The notes under the pieces: model-generated
Database searches by the model: none
What the model was told of the DNA's origin: nothing
The model's input: the letters and a program-made list of their open reading frames with translations, nothing else
Part shown: in pieces, positions 54,155 through 64,000 of the stretch
How the letters are laid out: every line of letters begins with the position of its first letter
Position numbering within the stretch: the stretch's first letter is position 1
Made by a program: the position numbers and the translations under genes
From: Streptomyces sp. NBC_01283
GTDB lineage: Bacteria > Actinomycetota > Actinomycetes > Streptomycetales > Streptomycetaceae
Length of the DNA: 64,000 nucleotides
Direction of reading: 5' to 3'
Assembly (NCBI RefSeq): GCF_041435335.1
Contig: NZ_CP108430.1
Coordinates: 3,144,501-3,208,500, forward strand

Positions 54155-54699
54155 CGAGCCGCCTCGGCCTTCTCCTCGAGCTCGTCGAGGAAACGGTCGA
54201 TGGTGCGGCTCTGCCGTGCGGAGTCCTCGAGGGACTCACCGACGAGCTTGCCGGCCAGGTCGGTGGCCAGCTGGCCCACGTCCTGACGCAGCGACTGCGC
54301 GGCGGCCTTGCGGTCGGCAGCGAGCTGCGCGTGACCCGCGGCGACGATCTCCTCGCGCTGCCGCTGGCCTTCGGCACGCATCTCAGCGATGAGCTGGGCG
54401 CCCTGCTCCTGCGCCTCCTGGCGCAGACGCGCGGCCTCGTGCCGTGCCTCGGCGAGCTGAGCCTTGTACTGCTCAAGCACGCTCTGGGCCTCGGTCTGAG
54501 CGGCCTCGGCCTTCTCAATACCGCCTTCGATCGCCTCCCGGCGCTCTTCCAGAACCTTGTTGATGTTCGGGAGGAGCTTCTTCCAGAAGAAGAAGAAGAC
54601 GATGGCGAAGGCGATGGCGCCGACGAGCAGCTCAGGACCCGGCGGGACGAGCGGGTTCTGCTCTTCCTCGGCCGCCAGCTGAACCAGGTTGGCGATCAC
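54151..54699 (-). CDS. atpF: ATP synthase b subunit
   Basis: 182 residues: one N-terminal transmembrane helix (about 25-45, LVGAIAFAIVFFFFWKKLLP) and a long amphipathic coiled-coil stalk rich in Ala, Glu and Gln. It forms the peripheral stator. Overlaps atpH by four bases. Confidence 0.97.
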   Translation of the reverse strand: MIANLVQLAAEEEQNPLVPPGPELLVGAIAFAIVFFFFWKKLLPNINKVLEERREAIEGGIEKAEAAQTEAQSVLEQYKAQLAEARHEAARLRQEAQEQGAQLIAEMRAEGQRQREEIVAAGHAQLAADRKAAAQSLRQDVGQLATDLAGKLVGESLEDSARQSRTIDRFLDELEEKAEAAR

Positions 54700-54737
54700 A
54701 TCAATGCCTTTCGTCGAAAAGTGTCAGTAAGCAGTGA

Positions 54738-55872
<1,135 letters not shown>

Positions 55873-56100
55873 CGCGGGCTCCTTCGGCGTGACGCATAGG
55901 TACGGCAACCTCGTTGTCGTGTCGGCGCGGCGCGCAGCCGCGGTTCGGCACCAGACTGGTGTTTCGGATGTGGGCGCGGCGTTCAGGCATCGAGCCTCGC
56001 GATCGTGCAGGCGTCAGCTCGGATGCCCGCGCCAGCAGTGCCGCAGTTGGCACCGGACGATAGCAGCATCTCGAACGCGCATTTATCCCGGCCCTACCCA

Positions 56101-56538
56101 TCACGTCGAAGACCCCGACTTCTCCGGCTTGTCCTTCTGCTCGGAGTCGGGTTCGACGTAGAGGATCTTGGCTTTCATGTGCGCGCGGGCCTGCGTGGCC
56201 ATCCAGACGACGGTCGCCAGCACAAGCCCGACGGCGAATGCCTTCGGGTTGAACAGGGTGGTGTCCTTGAACAGGCCCACGAAGATGAGAAGCAGCAGGA
56301 GTTGGGCGACGTAGAGCAGCAGGCCCATCATCTGGAACAGATGAGGGAGCGCCTTCGCCGTGCGCTGCAGCACGAACATCCCGACGCCCATGAAAGCGAT
56401 GACCACCAGGGTGCCGACGACAGCACCGATAGCCCCCTTGCCACCCGCGACCACACCACTGACCACTGCGGCGATCGCGCCGACGGCAGCGGTGGGTACG
56501 GCGGACTGAAGAAGGGTTCGGGTGTCTTGAGACGGCAT
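56101..56538 (-). CDS. atpI: AtpI-type protein of the atp operon
   Basis: 145 residues, four transmembrane helices (about 12-30, 36-55, 67-88 and 98-117) and a charged tail. AtpI-like proteins head many atp operons and may help c-ring assembly or Mg2+ handling. The first gene of the operon here; a Rex-like site lies about 120 bp upstream. Confidence 0.88.
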   Translation of the reverse strand: MPSQDTRTLLQSAVPTAAVGAIAAVVSGVVAGGKGAIGAVVGTLVVIAFMGVGMFVLQRTAKALPHLFQMMGLLLYVAQLLLLLIFVGLFKDTTLFNPKAFAVGLVLATVVWMATQARAHMKAKILYVEPDSEQKDKPEKSGSST

Positions 56539-56660
56539 GGCGGCGCTCCGCTTACTGAAGGGGGCAGGGTGTCGTCATGGACGAGCGTAGTCCGGGGTCG
56601 AGAGTGTCCCTCGGGCCAATGGACCGTCGCACTACGGTCCTTCGGCTCTATCCCCTGGTT

Positions 56661-56678
56661 TCGTGAACGGTATCACAA
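56661..56678. promoter_or_regulatory. Rex-operator-like site upstream of the atp operon
   Basis: TCGTGAACGGTATCACAA (minus strand TTGTGATACCGTTCACGA) matches the Rex consensus TTGTGAAN4TTCACAA with two mismatches. It is 123-140 bp upstream of atpI. Rex is the NADH/NAD sensing repressor and represses the atp operon in S. avermitilis as I recall. Confidence 0.7.
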
Positions 56679-56798
56679 ACTATTTGATGAGGTCTTTACC
56701 TGCTAGGTGTGCTCGCTGTCACACATGAGAGTGAACCTGCGCGTCTGTGCACGCAGCGCGGCAACTTGTCTGGTATTGGGAGAGTTTGACGGTGGCCG

Positions 56799-58133
56799 TC
56801 AGCTCGACGAGCCGGCCTTGCGCCGATCCTCGAAGCGCGAGCGGGTGCCAACGGCCGTCGCCCCGTTGACGCCTGACCCGACCGGAGGACGGTCGTCAGC
56901 TTCCGCGTCCGCCTCATCCGTCACGGCGGCCCCGTCGCTCGCGGACTCCTCCGCGGCGGCCTGCTTGCGCCGCCGGTAGCGCGGCGGCACGAAGGACTCC
57001 GCCCAGCGCGGGATGTGCGGCCGGAACCGCGGCAGCATGAGCAGCACCAGACCCACCGCGCTCAGGGCGACGATGGCGAACAGGATCCACATGCTCGCGG
57101 AGTGCACCGAGTAGGCGACCGTGCCGAAGCCGATCAGCGCCGACCAGAAGTACATGATCAGCACCGCGCGGCTGTGGGAGTGGCCGATCTCCAGGAGGCG
57201 GTGGTGGAGGTGGCCGCGGTCGGCGGCGAACGGCGACTTGCCGTTCCACGTACGCCGGACGATCGCGAGGACCAGGTCGGCGAACGGGATGGCGATGATC
57301 GTCAGCGGCATCAGGAGCGGGATGAAGACCGGGAGCATCGCGTGGGTGGCATCGCGGCTGCCCCCGAAGTTCAGGCTCAGGGCGTCGCCGTCGATCTGTC
57401 CCGTGGCGGAGATCGCACCCGCCGCGAGGACCAGGCCGATCAGCATCGAGCCCGAGTCCCCCATGAAGATCCGGGCGGGATGGATGTTGTGCGGCAGGAA
57501 GCCCAGGCACATGCCCATCAGGATCGCGGCGAAGAGCGTGGCGGGGGCCGCCGCCTCGATGCCGTAGCCGTACCAGATGCGGTAGGCGTAGAGGAAGAAC
57601 GCCGTCGCCGCGATGCACACCATGCCCGCGGCGAGGCCGTCGAGGCCGTCCACGAAGTTCACCGCGTTGATGGTGATCACGACGAGCGCGACCGTCAGGA
57701 GCGTGCCCTGGCCCTGGTCCAGGAGGACCATGCCGTAGCCGGGAACCGGGATCCACAGGATCGTCAGGCCCTGGAGGACCATGACACCGGCGGCGATCAT
57801 CTGGCCGCCCAGCTTGATCAGGGCGTCGATCTCGAACTTGTCGTCCAGGACGCCGATGATCCAGATCAGGGCGGCGCCGGAGAGCAGCGCGCGGGGTTCG
57901 TTGGACCGCTCGAAGACGTCGTTCAGGTTCGGCAGGTGGTCGGCGACAAGGAGACCGGCGCACAGCCCGAAGAACATCGCGATACCGCCGAGCCGGGGCG
58001 TGGGCTCCCGGTGTACGTCGCGGGCGCGGATCTCCGGCATGGCGCCGGCCACGATCGCGAACTTCCGCACCGGGCCGGTCAGCAAGTAAGTCACCGCGGC
58101 CGTGATGCAGAGCGTAAGGAGGTATTCACGCAC
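56799..58133 (-). CDS. wecA: Undecaprenyl-phosphate GlcNAc-1-phosphate transferase (WecA/TagO type)
   Basis: A 444-residue member of the polyprenyl-phosphate N-acetylhexosamine-1-phosphate transferase family with about eleven transmembrane helices. Signature pieces: IGVLDDKFEID, NAVNFVDGLDGLA (catalytic Asp loop), ARIFMGDSGSM and the cytosolic RGHLHHRLLEIGHS. It begins lipid-linked synthesis of teichoic acid or another wall glycan. The GTG giving (M)REYLLTL has GGGGAAG just upstream. The last 50 residues are a polar, Ala/Asp-rich tail. Confidence 0.92.
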   Translation of the reverse strand: MREYLLTLCITAAVTYLLTGPVRKFAIVAGAMPEIRARDVHREPTPRLGGIAMFFGLCAGLLVADHLPNLNDVFERSNEPRALLSGAALIWIIGVLDDKFEIDALIKLGGQMIAAGVMVLQGLTILWIPVPGYGMVLLDQGQGTLLTVALVVITINAVNFVDGLDGLAAGMVCIAATAFFLYAYRIWYGYGIEAAAPATLFAAILMGMCLGFLPHNIHPARIFMGDSGSMLIGLVLAAGAISATGQIDGDALSLNFGGSRDATHAMLPVFIPLLMPLTIIAIPFADLVLAIVRRTWNGKSPFAADRGHLHHRLLEIGHSHSRAVLIMYFWSALIGFGTVAYSVHSASMWILFAIVALSAVGLVLLMLPRFRPHIPRWAESFVPPRYRRRKQAAAEESASDGAAVTDEADAEADDRPPVGSGVNGATAVGTRSRFEDRRKAGSSS

Positions 58134-58263
58134 GGGCTTCCCCACAGGTATCGCTGGCCATCTCAGCCCCACACCCTAGCTCTGCGTGCATATGGTTGGG
58201 GACTTCCGGGTAGCGACGATGGTTGCACGAGTACGCGCCTTCCCCTGACGCACCTACCCCGAC

Positions 58264-59535
58264 CTAGGCCGTATACGGCGGAAATCTGCCCACCAGTTCA
58301 CGCACTTCCTCTCGTACTTTCGAGTTGTCCGCCTCCTTGGACTCGTCGCGCACCGCGTCGGCGAAGAGGCCTGCGATGCGCACCATCTCCGCGTCGCCCA
58401 TGCCCTGTGTGCTGACGGCCGCGGTGCCGAGGCGCAGTCCCCGCCCGTCGGCGTAGGGCAGGGCGCAGGTGTCGAGGACGATTCCGCGGGCGGCGAGTCT
58501 GCCGCGGGCGGTGTGCGCGTCGATGCCGAGGGGCGTGGGGTCGGCCAGGATCAGGTGCGTGTCGGTGCCGCCGGTGGTGATCGCGCAGCCCGCGGCGCCG
58601 AGGGCCTGGGCGAGGATGCGGGCGTTGGCGACGACCCGGTGGGCGTAGGCCGTGAAGGCCGGGGTTTCCGCCTCGCCGAACGCGACGGCCTTGGCGGCGA
58701 TCGTGTGCATCTGCGCGCCGCCCTGCGTGAAGGGGAACACGGCCCGGTCGATGCGGGAGGCGAGCTCGGACCCGCACAGGATCAGGCCGCCGCGCGGGCC
58801 GCGGAGCACCTTGTGGGTCGTGGCGCACACGACGTCGGCGTACGGCACGGGGCTGGGGGCCGCTCCCCCGGCGATCAGGCCCATCGGGTGGGCGGCGTCC
58901 GCGATGAGGTACGCGCCCACGTCGTCGGCGATGTCGCGGAAGGCCGCGTAGTCGATGTGCCGGGGGTAGGCGATGGAGCCGCAGACGATCGCCTTCGGCC
59001 GGTGCGCGCGGGCCAGGGCACGGACCTCGTCGTAGTCGATGAGGCCGGTCTCCGGGTCGACGCCGTAGCCGACGAAGTCGAACCAGCGCCCCGAGAAGTT
59101 CGCGGGCGAACCGTGCGTGAGGTGCCCTCCGTAGGGCAGGCCCATGGCCAGGACGGTGTCGCCGGGGCGCAGCAGCGCGGCGTACGCGGCGAGGACGGCG
59201 GAGGAACCGGAGTGCGGCTGCACGTTCGCGTGCTCGGCGCCGAAGAGTGCCTTGGCACGGTCGATGGCGATGCGCTCGGCGACGTCCACCAGCTCGCAGC
59301 CGCCGTGGTGGCGGGCTCCGGGATAGCCCTCGGCGTACTTGTTGGCCAGGGGCGATCCCAGCGCGGCGAGCACGGCCGGCGAGGTGAAGTTCTCCGCGGC
59401 GATGAGCTGCAGGCCGGACGCCTGCCGGTCCTGCTCGGCGAGGAGGATCTCCGCCATCTGGGGGTCCGCACGGCGGAGCGCGCCGAAGTCAGCGGGCGCC
59501 GTCGGGGCGGCGGTGGGTGCGGTGCTGACCGGCAT
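58264..59535 (-). CDS. glyA: Serine hydroxymethyltransferase
   Basis: A 423-residue PLP enzyme that interconverts serine plus tetrahydrofolate with glycine plus methylene-tetrahydrofolate. The PLP lysine is in CATTHKVLRGPRGG, the Asp and His in IADAAHPMGLIAGG, and substrate-binding motifs near GLQLIAAENFTSP and PYGGHLTHG are all intact. MPVSTAPTA is the likely start; upstream is not family-like. May be one of two SHMT genes in the genome. Confidence 0.92.
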   Translation of the reverse strand: MPVSTAPTAAPTAPADFGALRRADPQMAEILLAEQDRQASGLQLIAAENFTSPAVLAALGSPLANKYAEGYPGARHHGGCELVDVAERIAIDRAKALFGAEHANVQPHSGSSAVLAAYAALLRPGDTVLAMGLPYGGHLTHGSPANFSGRWFDFVGYGVDPETGLIDYDEVRALARAHRPKAIVCGSIAYPRHIDYAAFRDIADDVGAYLIADAAHPMGLIAGGAAPSPVPYADVVCATTHKVLRGPRGGLILCGSELASRIDRAVFPFTQGGAQMHTIAAKAVAFGEAETPAFTAYAHRVVANARILAQALGAAGCAITTGGTDTHLILADPTPLGIDAHTARGRLAARGIVLDTCALPYADGRGLRLGTAAVSTQGMGDAEMVRIAGLFADAVRDESKEADNSKVREEVRELVGRFPPYTA

Positions 59536-59632
59536 CTTGGGCTCCGGGCCTCGCGAGGGGTGAGGGTCCCTCCAATGTAGGCCTGCCACACGGTGCACGC
59601 GCGGTGTCAGCTCGCCTTTCGAAGAGAAAGGT

Positions 59633-60274
59633 TTAAGCCTTGGCCCGCACGCCCGTCAGCGCCGTCACGACAGGGTCGAGCGCCTCATGGATCTCGTCGC
59701 CCACCGAGCGGAAGAACGGCAGCGGCGCACCGTAGGGGTCGTACACCTCGTCCGCCTCCGCCGTGGGCGCCAGGAGCCAGCCCCGCAGCGCCGCGGCGGC
59801 CCTCACCAGGGCCCTGGCGCGCTCGATCACGCCGCCCTCGGGATCAGGCAGCGTCGCCGGGTCTATGGCCCGTACGAGACGCGTGAACTCCTTGAGCGTG
59901 AACGTGCGCAGCCCGGCCGAGTGCCCCATCGAGATGACCTGCGCCCGGTGGTCCCGGGTCGCCGTCAGGACGAGGTCGGCGCGGATGACGTGCTCGTCGA
60001 GGAGCTCGCGTCCTTTGAAGCCGGACGCGTCCGCGCCGAAGTCCGCGAGCACCGCCTCGGCATTGGTCTCCATGGGGGCGCCTTCGTGCCCCCACGTGCC
60101 CGCGCTCTCCACGATCAGACCGCCGGTGAAGGGATCACCCAGGCGGTCGGCCAGGGCATGCCTGGTGAGCCGCTCAGTGATCGGCGAGCGGCATACGTTG
60201 CCGGTGCTGACGTGGAGGATGCGGAACGAGTCGGGATAAGCCGCTATGCCACGCCCCGTCTCAGGGGCTGTCAA
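59633..60274 (-). CDS. Low-molecular-weight phosphatase homologue, nucleophile Cys replaced by Ser
   Basis: A 213-residue protein of the low-molecular-weight tyrosine phosphatase / arsenate reductase fold. The phosphate loop reads HVSTGNVCRSPITERL; the family has a Cys nucleophile where this protein has Ser23, while the second Cys (28), Arg29 and Ser30 remain. The general-acid DPYG segment (EVYDPYGAPLPFF) is kept. It is thus probably inactive by the usual cysteine mechanism, or works as a binder. Start is a TTG overlapping the stop of the threonylcarbamoyl-AMP synthase (TTGA) with GAGGTG upstream, so the two are coupled. Confidence 0.85.
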   Translation of the reverse strand: MTAPETGRGIAAYPDSFRILHVSTGNVCRSPITERLTRHALADRLGDPFTGGLIVESAGTWGHEGAPMETNAEAVLADFGADASGFKGRELLDEHVIRADLVLTATRDHRAQVISMGHSAGLRTFTLKEFTRLVRAIDPATLPDPEGGVIERARALVRAAAALRGWLLAPTAEADEVYDPYGAPLPFFRSVGDEIHEALDPVVTALTGVRAKA

Positions 60275-60918
60275 TTCGCCACCTCGAGGTCGGGTACCAC
60301 CTTGCGGAGCTCCTCCGCGTCGAGGGCACCCGCGCGCAGCAGGACCGGCACCTTCCCGGTGACGTCCACGATCGACGACGGGACGATGCCCGGCGTCGGA
60401 CCGCCGTCGAGGTACACGGAGACGGAGTCGCCGAGCATCTCCTGCGCGGCGTCGCAGTCCTCGGGGGCCGGGTGGCCCGTGAGGTTCGCCGAGGAGACGG
60501 CCATGGGGCCGACCTCGGTGAGCAGTTCGATGGCGACGGGGTGCAGCGGCATCCGGATCGCGACGGTCCCACGGGTGTCCCCGAGGTCCCACTGGAGCGA
60601 CGGCTGCTGCTTGGCGACCAGGGTCAGCGCACCGGGCCAGAAGGCGTCGACGAGCTCCCAGGCCGACTCGGAGAAGTCGGTGACCAGGCCGTGCAGCGTG
60701 TTCGGGGAGCCGATGAGGACAGGCGTGGGCATGTTGCGGCCACGGCCCTTGGCGTCGAGCAGGTCGGCGCACGCCTCCGGCGAGAAGGCGTCGGCACCGA
60801 TCCCGTAGACGGTGTCGGTGGGCAGCACGACCAGCTCGCCACGACGGACGGCCGACGCGGCCTCGCGCAGACCGGTCGTACGGTCGGTCGCGTCGTTGGT
60901 GTCGTATCGCCGTGCCAT
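60271..60918 (-). CDS. tsaC: L-threonylcarbamoyladenylate synthase (Sua5/YrdC)
   Basis: A 215-residue enzyme that makes threonylcarbamoyl-AMP for tRNA t6A modification. The family motifs LVVLPTDTVYGIGADA (about 29-44), KGRGRNMPTPVLIG, FWPGALTLVAK and AVSSANLTGHPAP (about 140-152) are present. It is shorter than Sua5 and lacks its C-terminal domain. It lies between prmC and the phosphatase homologue in one operon. Confidence 0.95.
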   Translation of the reverse strand: MARRYDTNDATDRTTGLREAASAVRRGELVVLPTDTVYGIGADAFSPEACADLLDAKGRGRNMPTPVLIGSPNTLHGLVTDFSESAWELVDAFWPGALTLVAKQQPSLQWDLGDTRGTVAIRMPLHPVAIELLTEVGPMAVSSANLTGHPAPEDCDAAQEMLGDSVSVYLDGGPTPGIVPSSIVDVTGKVPVLLRAGALDAEELRKVVPDLEVAN

Positions 60919-60965
60919 TTAGCTGGCCTCCTCGTACACGTACAGCTGACTTGAAGTGGATGTGC

Positions 60966-61811
60966 TCACGGCATTGCCTTGCGGGCCGTCGCGAACCTCG
61001 GCCGGTTGTTCAGGTCGGGGTGGTCGGCCGCGTCCGCCCAGCCCCGCTCCTCGGTGAAGATCCACGGCACCTGGCCGCCCTGCGTGTCCGCGTGCTCGAT
61101 GACGACGACGCCGCCGGGCCGCAGGAGACGGTGGGCGGTGCGCTCGATTCCGCGGATCAGGTCGAGGCCGTCCTCGCCGGAGAAGAGCGAGAGCTCCGGG
61201 TCGTAGTCGCGGGCTTCCGGAGCGACGTACTCCCACTCGGTGAGCGGGATGTACGGCGGGTTCGAGATCAGCAGGTCGACCTGGCCGTCGAGCTCCGGAA
61301 GGGCGTCACGCGCGTCGCCCTGGGAGAGCTTGACCCTGGACCCCTCGACGTTCTTCCGCGTCCACTTCAGGGCGTCCTCGGAGAGCTCCACGGCGTGCAC
61401 ACGCGAGCGCGGGACCTCCTGGGCCATGGCCAGGGCGATGGCACCGGAACCCGTGCAGAGATCGACGATGAGCGGCTCGACGACGTCCATCGCGCGCACG
61501 GCGTCTATGGCCCACCCGACGACCGACTCGGTCTCGGGGCGCGGCACGAAGACACCGGGGCCGACCTGCAGTTCGAGGTAACGGAAGAAGGCGCGCCCGG
61601 TGATGTGCTGGAGCGGTTCGCGGGCCTCACGGCGCGCGATCGTCTCCCAGTACCGGGCGTCGAAGTCCGTGTCCTTGACGGAGTGCAGCTCGCCCCGCTT
61701 CACGCCGTGCACGAAGGCGGCGAGCTCCTCCGCGTCGTTGCGCGGCGAGGGCACGCCGGCGTCGGCCAGCCGCTGGGTGGCCTGGGCCACTTCCGCGAGC
61801 AGCAGGTTCAC
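60966..61811 (-). CDS. prmC: Release-factor glutamine methyltransferase PrmC
   Basis: A 281-residue methyltransferase that methylates the Gln of the GGQ motif of release factors. N-terminal helical domain, then a Rossmann fold with DLCTGSGAIAL and the NPPY motif (LLISNPPYIPL) that contacts the amide. It follows prfA by 48 bp, its substrate gene. Confidence 0.97.
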   Translation of the reverse strand: MNLLLAEVAQATQRLADAGVPSPRNDAEELAAFVHGVKRGELHSVKDTDFDARYWETIARREAREPLQHITGRAFFRYLELQVGPGVFVPRPETESVVGWAIDAVRAMDVVEPLIVDLCTGSGAIALAMAQEVPRSRVHAVELSEDALKWTRKNVEGSRVKLSQGDARDALPELDGQVDLLISNPPYIPLTEWEYVAPEARDYDPELSLFSGEDGLDLIRGIERTAHRLLRPGGVVVIEHADTQGGQVPWIFTEERGWADAADHPDLNNRPRFATARKAMP

Positions 61812-61859
61812 GCTGGTCCTCCGGGGCTGAGCTGAGCGATGGGCGGGTGCGGTCGGGGC

Positions 61860-62936
61860 TCAGGCCGCGGCGAGCTTGGCCGCGGAGTCCGCGTCGACAC
61901 AGGCCTGGATGACCGCGTCGAGGTCGCCGTCGAGCACCTGGTCCAAGTTGTACGCCTTGAAGCCGACGCGGTGGTCCGAGATCCGGTTTTCCGGGAAGTT
62001 GTACGTCCGGATCTTCTCGGAGCGGTCGACGGTGCGGACCTGGCTGCGACGGGCGTCCGCCGCCTCCTTCTCCGCTTCCTCCTGAGCCGCGGCAAGGAGC
62101 CTGGAGCGCAGGATACGCATCGCCTGCTCCTTGTTCTGCAGCTGGCTCTTCTCGTTCTGGCAGGAGGCCACGACGCCGGTCGGCAGGTGCGTGATGCGCA
62201 CCGCGGAGTCGGTCGTGTTGACGGACTGGCCGCCGGGGCCCGACGAGCGGTACACGTCGATGCGCAGGTCGTTGGCGTGGATCTCCACGTCGACCTCCTC
62301 GGCCTCGGGCGTCACCAGGACGCCGGCCGCGGAGGTGTGGATCCGGCCCTGCGACTCGGTGGAGGGCACGCGCTGCACGCGGTGCACGCCGCCCTCGTAC
62401 TTCATCCGCGCCCAGACGCCCTGGCCGGGCTCGGTCGCGCCGTTGCCGCCCTTGGTCTTCACGGCGACCTGGACGTCCTTGTAGCCGCCGAGCTCGGACT
62501 CGGTGGCGTCGATGATCTCGGTCTTCCAGCCGACGCGCTCCGCGTACCGCAGGTACATGCGAAGCAGGTCGCCGGCGAAGAGCGCCGACTCGTCGCCGCC
62601 CGCGCCCGCCTTGACCTCGAGGATGACGTCCTTGTCGTCGTTGGGGTCCCGGGGCACCAGGAGGAGCCGCAGCTTCTCGGTGATGTCCTCGCGCTGCTTC
62701 TCCATGTCCTTGACCTCGGCGGCGAACTCGGGGTCCTCGGCGGCCAGTTCGCGGGCCGTCGCGATGTCCTCGCCGGTCTGCTTCCAGGCGCGGTACGTCG
62801 AGACGATCGGGGTCAGCTCGGCGTAGCGCTTGTTGAGCTTGCGCGCGTTGGCCTGGTCGGCGTGGACCGAGGGGTCCGCGAGCTTCGTCTCCAGATCGGC
62901 GTGCTCGCCGATCAGTTCCTCGACCGCCTCGAACAT
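61860..62936 (-). CDS. prfA: Peptide chain release factor 1
   Basis: A 358-residue class I release factor. The GGQ motif is in [13 protein letters not shown] (about 233-245), and the codon-reading tripeptide PST in [11 protein letters not shown] is of the P-x-T type for UAA/UAG. It starts [12 protein letters not shown], with a GGAG-like site upstream, and is between rpmE and prmC. Confidence 0.97.
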   Translation of the reverse strand: MFEAVEELIGEHADLETKLADPSVHADQANARKLNKRYAELTPIVSTYRAWKQTGEDIATARELAAEDPEFAAEVKDMEKQREDITEKLRLLLVPRDPNDDKDVILEVKAGAGGDESALFAGDLLRMYLRYAERVGWKTEIIDATESELGGYKDVQVAVKTKGGNGATEPGQGVWARMKYEGGVHRVQRVPSTESQGRIHTSAAGVLVTPEAEEVDVEIHANDLRIDVYRSSGPGGQSVNTTDSAVRITHLPTGVVASCQNEKSQLQNKEQAMRILRSRLLAAAQEEAEKEAADARRSQVRTVDRSEKIRTYNFPENRISDHRVGFKAYNLDQVLDGDLDAVIQACVDADSAAKLAAA

Positions 62937-63044
62937 CGGGGTCTCCTGAGTTTTCTACGCGAAGGTGGCTGCTGCGTCAGACGGCAAAGCGCCGGTCCCA
63001 ACCGCTCCCTCCCGGGGGCGGCCGAAGACCGGCGCAGTGGCTCG

Positions 63045-63263
63045 CTACTTGTTGGCTGCAGCCTTGCCGAAGCGGGCCTCGAAGCGGGCCACACGGCCAC
63101 CGGTGTCGAGGATCTTCTGCTTGCCCGTGTAGAACGGGTGGCACTCGGAGCAGACCTCGGCACGGACGGTGCCGCTGGCGATCGTGCTGCGGGTGGTGAA
63201 CTCCGCGCCACAGGTGCAGCTGACCTGGGTCTCGAAGTACTCGGGGTGGATGTCGCGCTTCAA
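63045..63263 (-). CDS. rpmE: Ribosomal protein bL31, zinc-binding form
   Basis: A 72-residue ribosomal protein. Cys16-x-Cys18 and Cys38-x-x-Cys41 form the zinc ribbon, so this is the C+ form; Streptomyces have a second, zinc-free version under Zur control elsewhere. The start is TTG giving (M)[10 protein letters not shown], with AGGAG six to seven bases upstream. It is the first of the prfA-prmC group. Confidence 0.95.
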   Translation of the reverse strand: MKRDIHPEYFETQVSCTCGAEFTTRSTIASGTVRAEVCSECHPFYTGKQKILDTGGRVARFEARFGKAAANK

Positions 63264-63412
63264 GGTGTCTCCTAGTTTCGGGAGGGCGCCGGGTCGTACG
63301 CGCGGATTGCTCGTACGTGAACCGGGGCCGACGAACCAGTCTGCCAGGACTGGTCGCATCTGCCCAAACCGGGGTGGGTCCCGTTCTATTCCCGGCGGGA
63401 CCGAGAACGGCC

Positions 63413-64000
63413 TCAGCCGCTGGTCACGACGTCGCGCGCGTCACCCTTGTCGCCCGCGGACTTCTCCGTGGCGGACTTGGGGATGGGCTTGTCGGCCTTG
63501 AGCGCGTCCCAGACCTGCTGGTCGGCCTTCTCCAGGGGCAGGACGCGGTTGGGGTCCGCCGGGTCGTACTGGATGGGCAGCGTGACCATCTTCATGTCGC
63601 CCGCGCCGATGCCCTTGAGGCCGCCCGCGAAGCCCGCCAGGCTCTTGACGTCGTTCAGGTCGGAGTCGGTGGTGATGGCGCTGGTGGCATCGTTCGCCAG
63701 GTCGTAGAGCTTCTTCGGGTTGCTGAAGACGCCGACGTCCTTGACCTGGTTGATCAGGGCCTTGATGAAGGCCTGCTGGAGCTGGATGCGGCCGAGGTCG
63801 CTGCCGTCGCCGACGGCGTGCCGGGTGCGGACCAGGCCCAGGGCCTGCTCGCCGGTGAGCTGGTGCGTGCCTGCCTTGAGGTTGAGGTGGCTGTCCTTGT
63901 CGTTGATCGCCTTCTTGGTGGTGATCTCGACGCCGCCGAGGGTGTTGATGAGCTTCTTGAAGCCCGTGAAGTCCACTTCCACGTAGTGGTCCATCCGGAT
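63413..64000 (-). CDS. LytR-CpsA-Psr family protein, C-terminal part (cut by window edge)
   Basis: The last 195 codons of a LytR-CpsA-Psr phosphotransferase, which attaches wall glycopolymers to peptidoglycan. Recognisable LCP elements: [35 protein letters not shown] (the conserved Arg-rich R-x-R-H of the active site), [15 protein letters not shown] and the C-terminal [16 protein letters not shown]. The start and transmembrane anchor are outside the window. The neighbouring wecA-type gene at 56799 could supply the glycopolymer. Confidence 0.9.
   Translation of the reverse strand: MRMDHYVEVDFTGFKKLINTLGGVEITTKKAINDKDSHLNLKAGTHQLTGEQALGLVRTRHAVGDGSDLGRIQLQQAFIKALINQVKDVGVFSNPKKLYDLANDATSAITTDSDLNDVKSLAGFAGGLKGIGAGDMKMVTLPIQYDPADPNRVLPLEKADQQVWDALKADKPIPKSATEKSAGDKGDARDVVTSG

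Noticed and set aside
56707..56979. Plus-strand small frame beginning with a Cys-containing peptide, considered as a leader peptide upstream of the atp operon
   Set aside because: It runs on the strand opposite to both neighbouring operons and into the wecA 3' end; no ribosome binding site or downstream gene to regulate.

Overview
The window is a piece of a high-GC actinobacterial chromosome, almost certainly from a Streptomyces. The grounds are strong third-position GC bias, frequent GTG and some TTG starts, the hyphal-tip genes scy, filP and cslA-glxA, a DasR-type chitinase promoter, NucS mismatch repair, and a gene order (icmA, meaB, mce, scy, filP, nucS, chiC, atp operon, prfA, rpmE) that I remember from the S. 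coelicolor core chromosome (about SCO5360 to SCO5415). I see no insertion sequences, prophage, CRISPR, tRNA or rRNA.

Left part, 1-8150: the end of a two-component system (response regulator and histidine kinase), a secreted alpha/beta hydrolase, the isobutyryl-CoA mutase large subunit icmA behind a near-perfect 20-bp inverted repeat, a small DUF3817 membrane protein, a MarR regulator, and an MFS exporter divergent from an ArsR-type regulator.

8228-13048 holds cslZ (GH6 glycanase), glxA (copper radical oxidase) and cslA (cellulose-synthase-like glycosyltransferase), which make and trim the hyphal-tip glucan. In S. coelicolor this set is, from memory, at SCO2836-2838, far from scy/filP; here it is about 10 kb from them. 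13313-19820 has a thiamine-binding protein with a DUF3817 partner, three consecutive AIM24 genes, a MarR regulator, and a second two-component system divergent from an acidic PepSY protein, with direct repeats between.

20192-33154: meaB, a thiolase and methylmalonyl-CoA epimerase (with icmA, a PduO-type cobalamin adenosyltransferase and a 3-hydroxybutyryl-CoA dehydrogenase they form a short-chain acyl-CoA and B12 theme across the window), then the giant coiled-coil Scy and the filament protein FilP, then two paralogous ABC transporters flanking a protein of unknown function.

33158-43949: small hypothetical proteins, a luciferase-like oxidoreductase, nucS, a large P-loop protein with a transmembrane helix and a TTKPP repeat tail, a STAS protein, a beta-oxidation dehydrogenase, a TetR regulator divergent from a Drr-type ABC exporter with 17-bp tandem repeats between, and the cobalamin adenosyltransferase. 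44103-48074: chiS-chiR-chiC.

48165-64000, all on the minus strand: DUF2550 protein, the complete ATP synthase operon atpIBEFHAGDC behind a Rex-like operator, then upstream a polyprenyl-phosphate sugar-phosphate transferase, a serine hydroxymethyltransferase, a low-molecular-weight phosphatase homologue lacking its nucleophilic cysteine, a threonylcarbamoyl-AMP synthase, prmC, prfA, rpmE and a LytR-CpsA-Psr protein cut by the window edge.

Most of the window is conserved Streptomyces core. The best leads are the csl/scy/filP neighbourhood, the Cys-to-Ser phosphatase, the AIM24 trio, the kinase-PepSY pair and several well-formed inverted or direct repeats at regulatory positions.
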